This document shows, piece by piece, positions 1-10,114 of a stretch of DNA of 64,000 nucleotides (position 1 is its first letter; every line of letters begins with the position of its first letter). The DNA is from Pseudarthrobacter sulfonivorans (GTDB lineage: Bacteria; Actinomycetota; Actinomycetes; Actinomycetales; Micrococcaceae). Location: positions 1,054,001 through 1,118,000 of the forward strand of contig NZ_CP013747.1 in NCBI RefSeq assembly GCF_001484605.1. The letters are read 5' to 3'. The notes beneath the pieces were generated by a model. The model saw nothing but the letters and a program-made list of their open reading frames with translations. It did no database searches and had not been told where the DNA came from. The translations under genes were made by a program, and so were the position numbers.

Positions 1-868
<868 letters not shown>

Positions 869-1096
869 TCAGCGCCGCTTGTGGGGTATGTCACTGGGCC
901 AGAGCTGCACGTATTTGGGGTCCTGACGGCGCAGCTCCTCCGTCGCCGTGAACGAATGGACGGGATCGACGTCCCGCAATTGCACGGCTGCGGCGTAGGC
1001 CTCAACAGCCGGGGCAGCAGTTTGGCCCCAGCCGTCGGCTGTTACGTGCCTGCCATTAACGGCGGACCTTTTGGCGGACTTCCAGAAAGCAAACAC
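869..1096 (-). CDS. Possible small hypothetical protein
   Basis: A 75-codon frame that could start at GTG 1096; the same frame stays open up to 1210. The composition is plausible for a real protein (aromatic N-terminus FAFWKSAKR, charged C-terminus ending PSDIPHKRR). I recognise no family. It lies alone between icd and the protease, and no strong ribosome binding site is visible. The alternative is chance open sequence in a high-GC genome. Low confidence. Confidence 0.28.
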   Translation of the reverse strand: MFAFWKSAKRSAVNGRHVTADGWGQTAAPAVEAYAAAVQLRDVDPVHSFTATEELRRQDPKYVQLWPSDIPHKRR

Positions 1097-1338
1097 GATG
1101 AGACCCCAATTCGCTGAGAGTCCGGAGCCCAGATCGGACGTGTAACTGTATAGAGAAAAGTACACTTCGGCGGCCGTTTTTGCCAGAGCGGCGCACCAGC
1201 GAGCGATCATGAACGCCTGCCCGGGACCATACCCGAGGCGTCACTACTATGTACAAATTTGTCATACGTCGATAGGTTCGAGGAGTCACGCGGCGGGCCG
1301 TCCCGGACCCCCTCACACCCGTTTTAGACAGGACAACA

Positions 1339-2307
1339 ATGACGCGAACCAGCTCCCTGGCCGCCAGCTTCCTGAGCCTTTCGGCAGCTGCCATAATCGC
1401 GCTGGTTGGCGCCGGGGGCGCCAACGCTGCCCCATCGGCGTCGGACGATAACGCAGTACCTTCGGTTGCCCGCGCAACGGCGGACAGCACCGGCGCGGCA
1501 GACTACTGGACATCAGACCGCATGCGCGCGGCGATTCCCGGCGATGTCCTCGCAAGCAAGGCGCTGGAGCGCGGCAACTCTTCCAGCGCGGCGAGCGTGC
1601 TGAAGGGACCTAAAACCAAGGTGGCGGGCACCACGGGCAAGCCCTCACTCTCTCAGCCTGCAAGCCCTGTAGCCCACATCGGCAAGGTGTTCTTCACCCT
1701 CGGCGGCCAAAATTACGTCTGCTCCGGAAACGTCGTGTCGGCGTCGAACAAGAGCACCGTTGCCACGGCCGGACACTGCCTCAACGAGGGTCCCGGCACG
1801 TTCGCCACCAAGTTCGTTTTTGTCCCTAAGTACAAGGACGGGGTGGCGCCCTACGGTGCGTGGACCGCCGACGAGTACTTCACGCCCACCCAGTGGAGCA
1901 CGGGTGGGGACATCACCTACGACACCGGCTTTGCCGTGATGGACCCGAGGCAAGACGGCGCACTGCTGGAGGATGTCGTCGGCGGCTCAGGCGTGGCATT
2001 CAATGAAGACCGCGGCCTGCAGTACACCGCCTACGGCTACCCCGCCGCCAAGCCCTTCAGCGGCGAACGGCTCTGGAGCTGCACCGGCACGGCCACCAAA
2101 GACACTAACAACTCGCAGTTCAATACCCAGGGCATCCCGTGCGACATGACGGGCGGCTCTTCAGGCGGCCCGTGGTTCATCGGCAGCGGCTCCGACGGCT
2201 TCCAGAACTCCATCAACAGTTACGGCTACAGCCCGAAACCCGTGATGTACGGCCCGTACTGGGGCAGCGTCATCAAAGCGACCTACGACAGTGCCGCAGC
2301 AGCCTAG
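1339..2307 (+). CDS. Secreted trypsin-like serine peptidase
   Basis: A 322-residue exported endopeptidase. Residues 1-30 form a signal peptide (Arg, then a Leu/Ala-rich core, then GANA-AP cleavage). A propeptide-like segment with YWTSDRMRAAIP follows at about 55-66. The chymotrypsin-fold catalytic triad is readable: His146 in TAGHCL, Asp195 in YDTGF, and Ser275 in TGGSSGGPW. AGGA lies before the ATG. The gene stands alone, and a strong hairpin follows at 2516. Substrate is unknown. The fold and triad are confident; a specific peptidase name is not justified. Confidence 0.9.
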   Translation: MTRTSSLAASFLSLSAAAIIALVGAGGANAAPSASDDNAVPSVARATADSTGAADYWTSDRMRAAIPGDVLASKALERGNSSSAASVLKGPKTKVAGTTGKPSLSQPASPVAHIGKVFFTLGGQNYVCSGNVVSASNKSTVATAGHCLNEGPGTFATKFVFVPKYKDGVAPYGAWTADEYFTPTQWSTGGDITYDTGFAVMDPRQDGALLEDVVGGSGVAFNEDRGLQYTAYGYPAAKPFSGERLWSCTGTATKDTNNSQFNTQGIPCDMTGGSSGGPWFIGSGSDGFQNSINSYGYSPKPVMYGPYWGSVIKATYDSAAAA

Positions 2308-2500
2308 GAAAACCTCGCCTGACGAGGCATCCGGGAACGGATCCGTCAGCCACATCAAATCGGGCCAGCCCCGCGAGGAGATCCTCGAGTACTGGACCAA
2401 ACAGCGAATGGCCGCTGCAAAGCCCCGGGAGCTTCGGCTTCCGGAAGGGGGGCCGCGCCTCATGCAGCGGGGCGCGGACCCGGCACCACGTCCTTCCTAG
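2291..2500 (+). pseudogene. Possible remnant of a second serine-peptidase propeptide
   Basis: A 69-codon frame starting at GTG 2291, overlapping the end of the serine peptidase by 17 bases in another phase. It contains EILEYWTKQRMAAAKP, which shares the pattern YWT..RM.AA.P with the propeptide region of the upstream peptidase (YWTSDRMRAAIP). The frame then degenerates and stops before any catalytic motif. The simplest reading is a truncated tandem paralogue, but a short motif match can arise by chance, so this stays tentative. Confidence 0.35.
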
Positions 2501-2515
2501 CTGCCCGTTAAGGCC

Positions 2516-2555
2516 CGACGGCGCCTGTCCCCTCAGTTGGGGACAGGCGCCGTCG
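2516..2555. terminator. Bidirectional hairpin between serine peptidase and purH
   Basis: A perfect 17-bp stem (2516-2532 with 2539-2555) and a 6-base loop TCAGTT. It lies between the convergent peptidase gene and purH, so it can end transcripts from both sides. There is no long T-run on either side, so intrinsic termination is inferred from stem strength and position. Confidence 0.75.
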
Positions 2556-2617
2556 ACGTTTAACCCTGGGCCCACGCCGGCAGGGTTCCCTGACCGACCT
2601 TAGGGAGCCGGTGGGGA

Positions 2618-4303
2618 TTAGTGGAAGAAGTGGCGGGCACCCGTGAAGTACATGGTGATGCCGGCCGCGTTGGCCGCGGCAACGACTTCCTCATCCCGGA
2701 CGGAACCGCCGGGCTGGACCACGGCGCGGACGCCGGCGTCGATCAGGATCTGCAGGCCGTCAGCGAACGGGAAGAACGCGTCGGAGGCTGCAACGGCGCC
2801 GCGGGAGCGCTCGGGTGCGCCAGTCGCGTCGGCGTTTGACGCACCGCCAGCACCTTCGCCGTCGGACTCCACCGAAACGCCCAGCGTGTTGGCGCGCTCG
2901 ACGGCAAGGCGGCAGGAGTCCAGCCGGTTGACCTGGCCCATGCCGATGCCCACGGCTGCGCCGTGATCGGCGATCAGGATGGCGTTGGATTTGGCGGCAC
3001 GGCAGGCAGTCCAGGCGAAGGCGAGATCCGCGAGCGTCTTTTCGTCGGCGGCTTCGCCGGCGGCGAGGGTCCAGTTGGCGGGGTTGTCGCCGTCGGCGTC
3101 CACCTTGTCGCTCATCTGTACCAGGACACCGCCGGAAACCTGGCGCATTTCGGCCGGGTAGCGGCCGTAGCCCTCGGGCAGTGCGAGCAGGCGGATGTTC
3201 TTCTTCTTGGCGAGGATCTCCACGGCTGCCAGCTCGAAGTCCGGGGCGATGACAACCTCGGTGAAGATGCCGGCAACGGTCTGCGCCATGGCCGCGGTGA
3301 CCGTCCGGTTGGCAGCGATGACGCCGCCGAACGCGGAGACGGGGTCGCAGGCGTGGGCCTTGGCGTGGGCGTCGGCGATCGGGTCGGCGGCCGAGGCGGA
3401 ACCAACGGCGACACCGCACGGGTTGGCGTGCTTGATGATGGCGACGGCGGGCTCGGCGAAGTCGAACGCGGCGCGGAGGGCGGCGTCGGCGTCGACAAAG
3501 TTGTTGTAGCTCATGGCCTTGCCGTGCAGCTGGTCGGCCTGCGCGATGCCGGCCGGGGCTGCCTTGTCTACGTAGAGCGCAGCCTGCTGGTGCGGGTTTT
3601 CGCCGTAGCGGAGAACCTCGGAGCGCTCCAGCGACAGGCCGGCGTAGGCAGGCCAGTCGATGACGCCGTCGCCGTCTTCATCCAGGAACTGGCTGGCAGT
3701 CCAGGTGGCCACGGCGTTGTCGTAGGACGCGGTGTGGGCGAACGCCTTGGCGGCCAGCCGCCGTCGGGTCTTCAGGTCAAAGCCGCCCTCAGCGGCGGCG
3801 GTAACCACGGAGCCGTAGAACGCGGGGTCAACAACAATGGCGACGGCGGCGTGGTTCTTCGCTGCCGAACGGACCATGGCGGGGCCGCCGATGTCGATCT
3901 GCTCAACGACATCGTCCTGCGCGGCGCCGGACTTCACGGTCTCAACGAACGGGTAGAGGTTCACCACCACCAGGTCGAAGGTTTCAATTTCCATGCCGGC
4001 GAGGGTTTCCATGTGCGCAGGGACGCGGCGGTCCGCCAGGATGCCGCCGTGGACGCGCGGGTGCAGCGTCTTGACGCGGCCGTCCAGCATTTCCGGAGAC
4101 CCGGTGACTTCTTCGACTTCCTGGACCGGGATACCGGCCGCGGCGATCTTCTTGGCCGTGGAACCGGTGGAGACGATCTTCACGCCGGCTGCGTGCAGGC
4201 CCTTGGCGAGATCCTCCAGCCCGGTCTTGTCGTAGACCGAGATCAGCGCCCGGCGGATGGGAACACGGTCGATGGATACACGGTCAGGCTGCGTGACGCT
4301 CAC
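2618..4303 (-). CDS. purH: Bifunctional AICAR transformylase / IMP cyclohydrolase
   Basis: Catalyses the last two steps of purine synthesis: formylation of AICAR with 10-formyl-THF, then ring closure to IMP. The N-terminal MGS-like cyclohydrolase domain starts [17 protein letters not shown] and has [11 protein letters not shown]. The transformylase domain carries the catalytic Lys-His of IIKHANPCG near residue 290, and the protein ends with the usual [10 protein letters not shown]. At 561 residues it is about 35 longer than typical, mostly from an N-terminal extension and a Gly/Ala/Ser-rich insert near residue 480 ([15 protein letters not shown]). GTG start at 4303 with GGAG 8 bases upstream. 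Confidence 0.97.
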   Translation of the reverse strand: MSVTQPDRVSIDRVPIRRALISVYDKTGLEDLAKGLHAAGVKIVSTGSTAKKIAAAGIPVQEVEEVTGSPEMLDGRVKTLHPRVHGGILADRRVPAHMETLAGMEIETFDLVVVNLYPFVETVKSGAAQDDVVEQIDIGGPAMVRSAAKNHAAVAIVVDPAFYGSVVTAAAEGGFDLKTRRRLAAKAFAHTASYDNAVATWTASQFLDEDGDGVIDWPAYAGLSLERSEVLRYGENPHQQAALYVDKAAPAGIAQADQLHGKAMSYNNFVDADAALRAAFDFAEPAVAIIKHANPCGVAVGSASAADPIADAHAKAHACDPVSAFGGVIAANRTVTAAMAQTVAGIFTEVVIAPDFELAAVEILAKKKNIRLLALPEGYGRYPAEMRQVSGGVLVQMSDKVDADGDNPANWTLAAGEAADEKTLADLAFAWTACRAAKSNAILIADHGAAVGIGMGQVNRLDSCRLAVERANTLGVSVESDGEGAGGASNADATGAPERSRGAVAASDAFFPFADGLQILIDAGVRAVVQPGGSVRDEEVVAAANAAGITMYFTGARHFFH

Positions 4304-4445
4304 AAAAAGTCTCCGTCTGATCTCGCGGAACAGTGCCGCGGTTGGTGGGGATGGGCCCAGTTTATCGTGTTGTGCGGTTTGCCCCGCTTGCCGGCGGCAG
4401 TGTGAACGTCAGTGGGCACGGTTAGAGTTTTCACAGGAGGCTGCG

Positions 4446-5798
4446 ATGAATACTTACACCACTGTGCCCAGCGGCGAACAGGTGGTCCAGGAACTGCCCT
4501 GGCGTTGGAAAGTCCAGGGCAGGATCTTCGTGATCGGCGGCCTCGGCTTCATGTTCGATGCCTGGGACGTGACGCTTAACGGCATCCTCATCCCGCTGCT
4601 CTCGACGCACTGGGCCCTGGCTCCCGGCGAAGTGGCCTGGGTGGGTACGTCCAACCTGATCGGCATGGCCCTGGGCGCGTTTGTGTGGGGCACCATCGCC
4701 GACACGATCGGGCGGAAGAAGGCGTTTACGGCCACGCTGCTGATCTTCTCGCTCTTCACGGTCCTGGGCGCCTTCTCCCCCGACTTCATCTGGTTCTGCG
4801 TGTTCCGCTTTATGGCCGGCTTCGGTCTGGGCGGCTGCATTCCGGTGGACTACGCGCTGGTGGGTGAGTTCACACCACGCAAGCAGCGCGGGAAGGTCCT
4901 CACCGCGATGGACGGCTGGTGGCCGGTGGGCGCGGCCCTTGCCGGTTTTGTGTCCGCCGGCCTCGTGGCGGTGTTCGGCGACTGGCGGCTGACCATGCTG
5001 GTGATGGTGCTGCCTGCGCTCCTGGTGTTCTGGGTCCGGCGCAGCGTTCCGGAGTCGCCGCTGTTCCTCATCCGCAAGGGCCGCCGCGAGGAAGCTGCCA
5101 AGGTCATCGACGACCTCGTGGCGGCAACGGGCGCCGAACCCCGTGCCTACAGCCTGCCCGACGCGCAGGAAGTTCCGCGGCTCTCCGCCGGCAGCGCCTG
5201 GCACCAGCTGCGGCTGGTGTGGCAGTTCAACTGGAAGATCACGGCCACGGCCTGGGCCCTGTTTTTCAGCATCCTGCTGGTCTACTACCTGTCCCTGACG
5301 TGGATGCCGCGGATCCTGATCGGCGCGGGCTTCGCCGAGTACAAGGCGTTTGTGACCACGGCGTCCATGGCCGCGGTTGGGCTCTTGGGTGTTGTTGTGG
5401 CCGCGCTGCTGGTGGAGCGTGTGGGCCGCAAATGGATCCTGGCCATCACCGGCCCGCTGTCCGCGCTGACCCTGGTGATCGTGGCGATTGTGGTGGACAT
5501 CCCCACGGCAGCCGTTTTCTGGCTGCTGGTATTCGGCTTTGTGGTGCAGATAGCGATTCCGGTGCTCTACGCCTATGTGTCAGAGCTTTACCCCACCGAG
5601 CTCCGCGGCACGGGTTTCGGCTGGGCGTCAACATTTTCGCGGCTGGGGGCTGGTTTTGGGCCCCTGATATTTGCGAACTACTTCTGGCCCGAGCTCGGCC
5701 TGGCCACGTCCTTCGCCCTGGCCGGCGGGCTGGTGCTGGTGGCCGTCCTGTGGATGGCGTTCTTCTCCCCCGAAACCAAGCAGCGCCGCCTCGAGTAG
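4446..5798 (+). CDS. MFS transporter, sugar/metabolite porter type
   Basis: A 450-residue inner-membrane carrier with about 12 hydrophobic segments. The MFS signature between TM2 and TM3 is clear (GTIADTIGRKKAF), as is the equivalent after TM8 (VERVGRKW), plus an R-P-E-S-P loop after TM6 (VPESPLFL) typical of the sugar-porter and NiaP-like groups. Start chosen at ATG 4446 because AGGAGG lies at 4435-4440; the frame remains open further upstream. It lies on the opposite strand between purH and purN, genes usually adjacent, so it looks inserted. Substrate not predictable; nicotinate, aromatic acids or sugars are possible. Confidence 0.88.
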   Translation: MNTYTTVPSGEQVVQELPWRWKVQGRIFVIGGLGFMFDAWDVTLNGILIPLLSTHWALAPGEVAWVGTSNLIGMALGAFVWGTIADTIGRKKAFTATLLIFSLFTVLGAFSPDFIWFCVFRFMAGFGLGGCIPVDYALVGEFTPRKQRGKVLTAMDGWWPVGAALAGFVSAGLVAVFGDWRLTMLVMVLPALLVFWVRRSVPESPLFLIRKGRREEAAKVIDDLVAATGAEPRAYSLPDAQEVPRLSAGSAWHQLRLVWQFNWKITATAWALFFSILLVYYLSLTWMPRILIGAGFAEYKAFVTTASMAAVGLLGVVVAALLVERVGRKWILAITGPLSALTLVIVAIVVDIPTAAVFWLLVFGFVVQIAIPVLYAYVSELYPTELRGTGFGWASTFSRLGAGFGPLIFANYFWPELGLATSFALAGGLVLVAVLWMAFFSPETKQRRLE

Positions 5799-5818
5799 CC
5801 CCCGGCGTCACCCGAAAA

Positions 5819-6382
5819 TCAGACGGCGGCGAGGGCTGCCAGGGTGTTGACCAGGAGGCGGCGCTCCACCACTTTGATGCGTTCGTGCAGGGATTCCTCG
5901 GTGTCGCCCGGTTCAATCGTGACGGCTTCCTGGGCGATGATGGGCCCGGTGTCCACCCCGGCGTCGGCCCAGTGCACCGTGCAGCCGGTGACCTTCACGC
6001 CGTAGGCCATGGCATCGCGGACGCCGTGGGCGCCGGGGAACGCAGGCAGCAGGGCCGGGTGGGTGTTGAGGTACTTGCCGTGGAAGGCTGCGATAAAGTC
6101 GGCGCTGACGATACGCATAAAGCCGGAGGAGACCACGACGTCCGGGGCGTAGGACGCCACGCGGGCGGTCAGTGCGGCATCCCATTCGTCGCGGGTGGGG
6201 AAGGAGTTGAAGTTGACCACAAACGTCTCCAGCCCGGCTTCCGAGGAGCGTTCGACGCCGTAAGTCCCCTCCCGATCGGCACCTACCGCGGCGATTTCCA
6301 CGTCCAGCTCCCCAGCCTTGACGGCGTCGATGACTGACTGGAGATTGGACCCGGTACCGGAAACGAGGACTACGATGCGCAT
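5819..6382 (-). CDS. purN: Phosphoribosylglycinamide formyltransferase
   Basis: Transfers a formyl group from 10-formyl-THF to GAR in purine synthesis. The 187-residue length is normal. It starts MRIVVLVSGTGSNLQ, binding the phosphoribosyl group. The active-site Asn/His are in NTHPALLPAFPG and the catalytic Asp in DAGVDTGPI. The convergent MFS gene ends only 20 bases away, with no hairpin between them. The promoter region is short (6383-6421) and shared with the divergent membrane protein. Confidence 0.97.
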   Translation of the reverse strand: MRIVVLVSGTGSNLQSVIDAVKAGELDVEIAAVGADREGTYGVERSSEAGLETFVVNFNSFPTRDEWDAALTARVASYAPDVVVSSGFMRIVSADFIAAFHGKYLNTHPALLPAFPGAHGVRDAMAYGVKVTGCTVHWADAGVDTGPIIAQEAVTIEPGDTEESLHERIKVVERRLLVNTLAALAAV

Positions 6383-6421
6383 GGGTCTAGCTTATGGGCA
6401 CGCTCGCGTAGGCTGGAAAAC

Positions 6422-6850
6422 ATGAACAACACCCCGGAACCGGCTGGCCAGCAACGGACCAAACAGCCGCTCAGCGACGCCGCCAAGGACTCGCTCACCA
6501 AAACCCGCAACCTGTTCCGGATCTTCATTGTCACCGTGCTGGGCGCCTTCTTCGTCTACCAGCTCGACGTCAGCTACCTCTGGCTCACCGGCATCCTGAC
6601 CGCGGCGAGCTTTGTGCTGGGTATCCTTCTGCTGGTTCGGTCGGCTCGGCTGAAGGAGTCCAAGCTGGTCCTGTTCGGCACCGTCTCGGGGCTGGTGGTA
6701 TCGCTGATCATGCTGCTGGTCATCCTGGCCACGGCGCTGTTTTTCCGCCAGGTCCAGGACTTCCAGACTTGCTCACGCGAGGCCCTCACCGACCAGGCGC
6801 TCTCCAATTGCCGGGTCCAGCTGGAAAGCTCGCTGCCGGGTCTCCGGTAG
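6422..6850 (+). CDS. Small membrane protein of unknown function
   Basis: A 142-residue protein with a polar N-terminus (to about residue 30) and three hydrophobic helices: about 32-50, 55-75 and 82-105. A cytosolic or extracellular C-terminal stretch follows with two cysteines (QTCSREALTD and NCRVQLESSLPG). I do not recognise the family. It diverges from purN by 39 bases and converges on the DUF6350 gene. The frame, composition and context are consistent with a real, conserved-type actinobacterial membrane protein, but no function can be given. Confidence 0.8.
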   Translation: MNNTPEPAGQQRTKQPLSDAAKDSLTKTRNLFRIFIVTVLGAFFVYQLDVSYLWLTGILTAASFVLGILLLVRSARLKESKLVLFGTVSGLVVSLIMLLVILATALFFRQVQDFQTCSREALTDQALSNCRVQLESSLPGLR

Positions 6851-6892
6851 CAGCCACACCACTAGCAGCCACGCCAGCAGTCGCCACGAAAG

Positions 6893-8227
6893 TCAGCGGG
6901 CCAGTTCCGCTTCCTCATCCACGTGCTGCTGGCGTTCCAGCCACGGTCCGGCTGCGTAACCGATCACGACGCCGATGCCCACCTCGGCGGCAATCCAGAG
7001 TCCCATCCACAAGGGGTCGGGTCCGATGGCGGTGAGGCGCCCGAGGCCGGCGGAGCCACGGGCCAGCCAGGCCAGGCCCGCGGCCAGCAGCCCGGACACA
7101 ACCCCGACCAGCGCGCCGAGGGCAAGGGTGGACACCGTGGCCGTGAACCAGCGCGCGTCAATCTTGATGGAGAGCCACTCGTCAAAGTGGTTTTCGCCTT
7201 CGCGCAGGAACCACCATCCGGCCAGGATCCCCGCCAGAACGGGCAGCACCAGCGCCACGAACCCGTAGTCCAGCGGGCCTGACGGGATAGCGGCGAAGAC
7301 GGGGATGGACGGCAGCGGCCCGGTGGCGGTGCCCAGCGGCCCCACCTGCGAGCCCACGCCCATAGCGAAGCCCGAGCCCGAGACCCAAGCCAGCGCAAAA
7401 ACCACAAGGTTGGGCAGATACCCAAGCTGCGCGATGGTGAGAGCGGCACCCCCTACCGCGCCGGCGTCGAGCGCTTCATAGACAGCAATCACCAGGTTCC
7501 AGTGGATAAAAAGGTCCACGGCCAGGAGCACACCGGCGAGCGCCAATGAAGCAGACAGCGCCACAAATCCCGCCTTCGCCGCGGAGCCCAAATAGGAGCC
7601 GGCCCAGCGGGAATGCTGGCTGGTGCGCGAGATCCAGTCGACCGCATCGACGCCGATCAACCGGCTCCACGAGCCTGCCTCGCGGCGGGCGCCAATCACC
7701 ATGCCGAGGGCGAACGGGATCAGCGGGATCAGCATCGCGAACCAGATGTTAATGACGACGTCGGCGGTGCGGCACACAAAGCCGGTGGCAGCGCCGAACG
7801 CCGAGTAGACCACCCAGGACCCGAGCAGCGCCTGCCACAGTTGGTCCGTATAGGAAGCCCGGGCCAGGCGCCGCCCCGCACGCCAGGCGAGCAGGAACGG
7901 GATCAGGGTCAGGCCGAGGGGCACCAGGGTCAGCAGGCCGGAGCCTGGACTGCCGGCCGCACCAGCCTCACCAGACACGACGGCGAGCTGCAGCGGCACC
8001 CCGTGAATCAGCAGCCAGCCTTGGCCGGCGAGGCGGGCCAGGGCATCAAAGGCGGCGTTCTGGAAACCCGCGGTGGCCCACACGGCCACAATGGGCACCA
8101 CCGCCAGGAGCGCGGAGATGATGGCAGCCTGCGCCGTTTCGAGGCCTCCCTGCAACCACAAGGGCATGGGAAGGCCTCGGTCTCCGGTCTGATCAGCGCG
8201 CAGTTTCATCGTGTCCCATGGTGTCAC
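6893..8227 (-). CDS. DUF6350 family polytopic membrane protein
   Basis: A 444-residue integral membrane protein with about ten hydrophobic segments and short loops, ending in a charged tail (QQHVDEEAELAR). The DUF6350 call rests on overall character and its position next to purN and purH, where this actinobacterial family commonly lies. Function is unknown. GTG 8227 is chosen because GGAGG sits 7 bases upstream; an in-frame ATG at 8209 is the alternative. The small frame at 8259-8420 lies directly upstream on the same strand. Confidence 0.82.
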   Translation of the reverse strand: MTPWDTMKLRADQTGDRGLPMPLWLQGGLETAQAAIISALLAVVPIVAVWATAGFQNAAFDALARLAGQGWLLIHGVPLQLAVVSGEAGAAGSPGSGLLTLVPLGLTLIPFLLAWRAGRRLARASYTDQLWQALLGSWVVYSAFGAATGFVCRTADVVINIWFAMLIPLIPFALGMVIGARREAGSWSRLIGVDAVDWISRTSQHSRWAGSYLGSAAKAGFVALSASLALAGVLLAVDLFIHWNLVIAVYEALDAGAVGGAALTIAQLGYLPNLVVFALAWVSGSGFAMGVGSQVGPLGTATGPLPSIPVFAAIPSGPLDYGFVALVLPVLAGILAGWWFLREGENHFDEWLSIKIDARWFTATVSTLALGALVGVVSGLLAAGLAWLARGSAGLGRLTAIGPDPLWMGLWIAAEVGIGVVIGYAAGPWLERQQHVDEEAELAR

Positions 8228-8244
8228 GGCCGGGCCTCCGGACC

Positions 8245-8265
8245 GGGTTTCGACAGGCTCATTCC
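8245..8265 (-). repeat. Copy of the GGTTGAGCCTGTCGAAACC dispersed repeat
   Basis: Read on the minus strand this is GGAATGAGCCTGTCGAAACCC, differing from the core by GGAAT in place of GGTT at its left end. The TGA within it terminates the small frame at 8259-8420. It lies between that frame and the DUF6350 start. Confidence 0.7.
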
Positions 8266-8420
8266 CCCTGCGAGACGCGCCTCACCAGAGTTCGTAGTCC
8301 GCGGCCGGCGAGGCCCGTGGCAGGCGAAGAACCGGACGACGACGGCGGGACGGCCGCCGCTGGTGATGGCGCCGTCGTCGGGCGTTCAGACTGTCGGGGC
8401 GCCTCATCCGGGTCGCTCAT
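8259..8420 (-). CDS. Possible small Ser/Pro/Ala-rich protein upstream of DUF6350
   Basis: A 53-residue frame from ATG 8420 beginning MSDPDEAPRQSERP. It has an Ala/Pro/Ser-rich middle and a basic end (GRGLRTLVRRVSQGE). Its TGA lies in a copy of the dispersed repeat. It is on the same strand as, and just upstream of, the DUF6350 gene, so the two could be cotranscribed. No clear ribosome binding site and no recognised family. It may be a real short protein or chance open sequence. Confidence 0.35.
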   Translation of the reverse strand: MSDPDEAPRQSERPTTAPSPAAAVPPSSSGSSPATGLAGRGLRTLVRRVSQGE

Positions 8421-8521
8421 GTCGCTGGGCAGATGTCCCCATCCGGGCCTGATTCGGCGCTTTTTCCGCGGGTCCGCCGTAAAATTGGAATGTCCGCAAT
8501 CAGTGGTTGGAGGCAGAAAAA

Positions 8522-8980
8522 ATGACTACCGCATCCCCACATGCACACGTTCATTTTGGGCGCGCAGACGTCCAAAATGCGGGCATGGGAGTAGGTATCC
8601 TGTTGTTGGTGGTGGGTGCCCTGGGCTTTATCCCCGGCGTCACCACCCAGTACAGCGAATTGATGTTCCTGGGACCTGATTCCCATGCAATGTTCCTTGG
8701 GCTGTTCCAGGTGTCCATGCTGCTCAATATTGTGCAGCTGGCCATCGGCGCAACGGGCTGGGCGATGTCCCGGACCGAACATGGCGCACGGAACTTCCTC
8801 ATCGGAGCAGGCGCGCTGTACATCATCCTCAGCATTTTCGGGCTCAGTGTCGGCGTTGACTCGGCGGCCAACTTCCTGTCGTTCAACATGGCTGACAACT
8901 GGACCCACCTGGTGCTGGGCGTAGCGATGATAGCTGCTGGCTGGCTGTTCTCCAGGAACATGTCCGGCGAGAGGAAATAG
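8522..8980 (+). CDS. DUF4383 family membrane protein
   Basis: A 152-residue protein with four hydrophobic helices (about 25-45, 65-85, 95-112, 122-140). Polar loops carry the DUF4383 features, such as an Asn/His-rich segment before the last helix (NMADNWTHLVLG). The family is widespread in Actinobacteria and of unknown function. GGAGG precedes the ATG at 8522 (GGTTGGAGGCAGAAAAA). A terminator-like hairpin follows at 9056. Family call good; function unknown. Confidence 0.85.
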   Translation: MTTASPHAHVHFGRADVQNAGMGVGILLLVVGALGFIPGVTTQYSELMFLGPDSHAMFLGLFQVSMLLNIVQLAIGATGWAMSRTEHGARNFLIGAGALYIILSIFGLSVGVDSAANFLSFNMADNWTHLVLGVAMIAAGWLFSRNMSGERK

Positions 8981-9055
8981 CCCGGAAATGACAAACCGGG
9001 AAACAGGAGCCGCGAATGAGAAATGATCAATAAGTTCTGAATTTTCGTCCTACTC

Positions 9056-9103
9056 GCCGGTGCAGTTGCCGCGTTCCGCGACCAGCTGCACCGGCTTCTT
9101 TGT
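9056..9103 (+). terminator. Rho-independent terminator after the DUF4383 gene
   Basis: A 13-bp stem pairs GCCGGTGCAGTTG (9056-9068) with CAGCTGCACCGGC (9083-9095), one G-U pair included. The loop is 14 bases and TTCTTTGT follows. Confidence 0.75.
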
Positions 9104-9201
9104 GCGCGACGGCGACGAAAACTAATGCTGGACGGCGGCTGGGGCCGAGCGTACGCTAATGCCCATCGGCCGCTAATGCCCATCGGCGAGGGGGGAATCG
9201 G

Positions 9202-10023
9202 ATGGGGGCGATACTGCGGGCTCGTTGCCGCTCCGCGTCCCGGCCTGTGTTGTTGGCCCTCCTGACCGCTTTGGCGTGGCTCGTGTGGGGAGCGGGAACA
9301 GCCACCGCTTCAAGCCCCGTCCCGGATGCCGGAGGCCTTCTGAAGCCCGTTTCGTCCGTTCTTGCGAAACCCCGTCCTGTTCCGGTGCCTCCCGCCGTGG
9401 TGAGCTCAAGCGGAACTGCACTGGCAACCGCAACGTCCCTCGCGGATTCGGCTGCGGCCGCCGCAAACATGTTGGCTGCCCCCGCGCTGCCGGCGGTCAC
9501 CGGCACTGTTGATACTGCCACTGCCCTGGTGCCCGGGCTTTCCGATCTGCTGCCCGTTCCTGGCATACGGCCGCTGCCTGGCCAGCCACCGCTTACGACG
9601 CCGGCACCCGGCCCGGTGCCAACGGCGGCACCCAGCCTCCCGGCGTCGAGCGCGGTTGCGGAGGGCAGCAATGCGGGCGTTAGCCCGGCACCGGCCGGGC
9701 CGGTGGGCCTGGCGGCGACCAACGCCCCGAGGCTCGTCTTCGGCCCGGCCCAGGACCGCTCAGGCTTGGCCTCCACCCCGGAGGCAACGGCAAGCGCTTC
9801 CGGCCCCAAAAACAGGCCGCAAAACCCTGCGCTGCGAATTCCTCCGGCCCTGGCCAATGGCGCCGGGACGGCCAATTCCGGGTCAGCCGGAGGGTCCGAG
9901 GGGGCGGCTGACCTTGGCGGGTCCTGGCCATTCCTCCCCACAGCCACCAGTGGACCACACCTGTCCGGCGCCGTGACGCTGCCGGCCGGTCCTTCCTTCG
10001 ATCCAGGGTCCTCACCCGACTGA
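9202..10023 (+). CDS. Secreted Ala/Pro-rich low-complexity protein
   Basis: A 273-residue protein with an N-terminal export signal (Arg-rich start, hydrophobic LLALLTALAWLVWG, cleavage near ATA-SS). The rest is almost entirely Ala, Pro, Ser, Gly, Val and Thr, with few charges and almost no aromatic residues, suggesting an extended, disordered extracellular chain. No domain is recognised and no sortase or anchoring motif is visible. A candidate 28-codon peptide follows 92 bases downstream. The reading frame is convincing (signal peptide, third-position GC); function is not inferable. Confidence 0.72.
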   Translation: MGAILRARCRSASRPVLLALLTALAWLVWGAGTATASSPVPDAGGLLKPVSSVLAKPRPVPVPPAVVSSSGTALATATSLADSAAAAANMLAAPALPAVTGTVDTATALVPGLSDLLPVPGIRPLPGQPPLTTPAPGPVPTAAPSLPASSAVAEGSNAGVSPAPAGPVGLAATNAPRLVFGPAQDRSGLASTPEATASASGPKNRPQNPALRIPPALANGAGTANSGSAGGSEGAADLGGSWPFLPTATSGPHLSGAVTLPAGPSFDPGSSPD

Positions 10024-10114
10024 ACAGGTCATCTCTGCCCTTTTCGCGGCAGACCATGACCACCGCGCACCACCGGCGCGCGGACACCACGTTCAGTCAA
10101 GGAGAAAACCCGTC

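Noticed and set aside
2963..4405. A 480-codon open frame antisense to purH
   Set aside because: It mirrors purH in a high-GC genome, has Gly/Val/Asp-rich low-information composition and no domain. PurH is certain.
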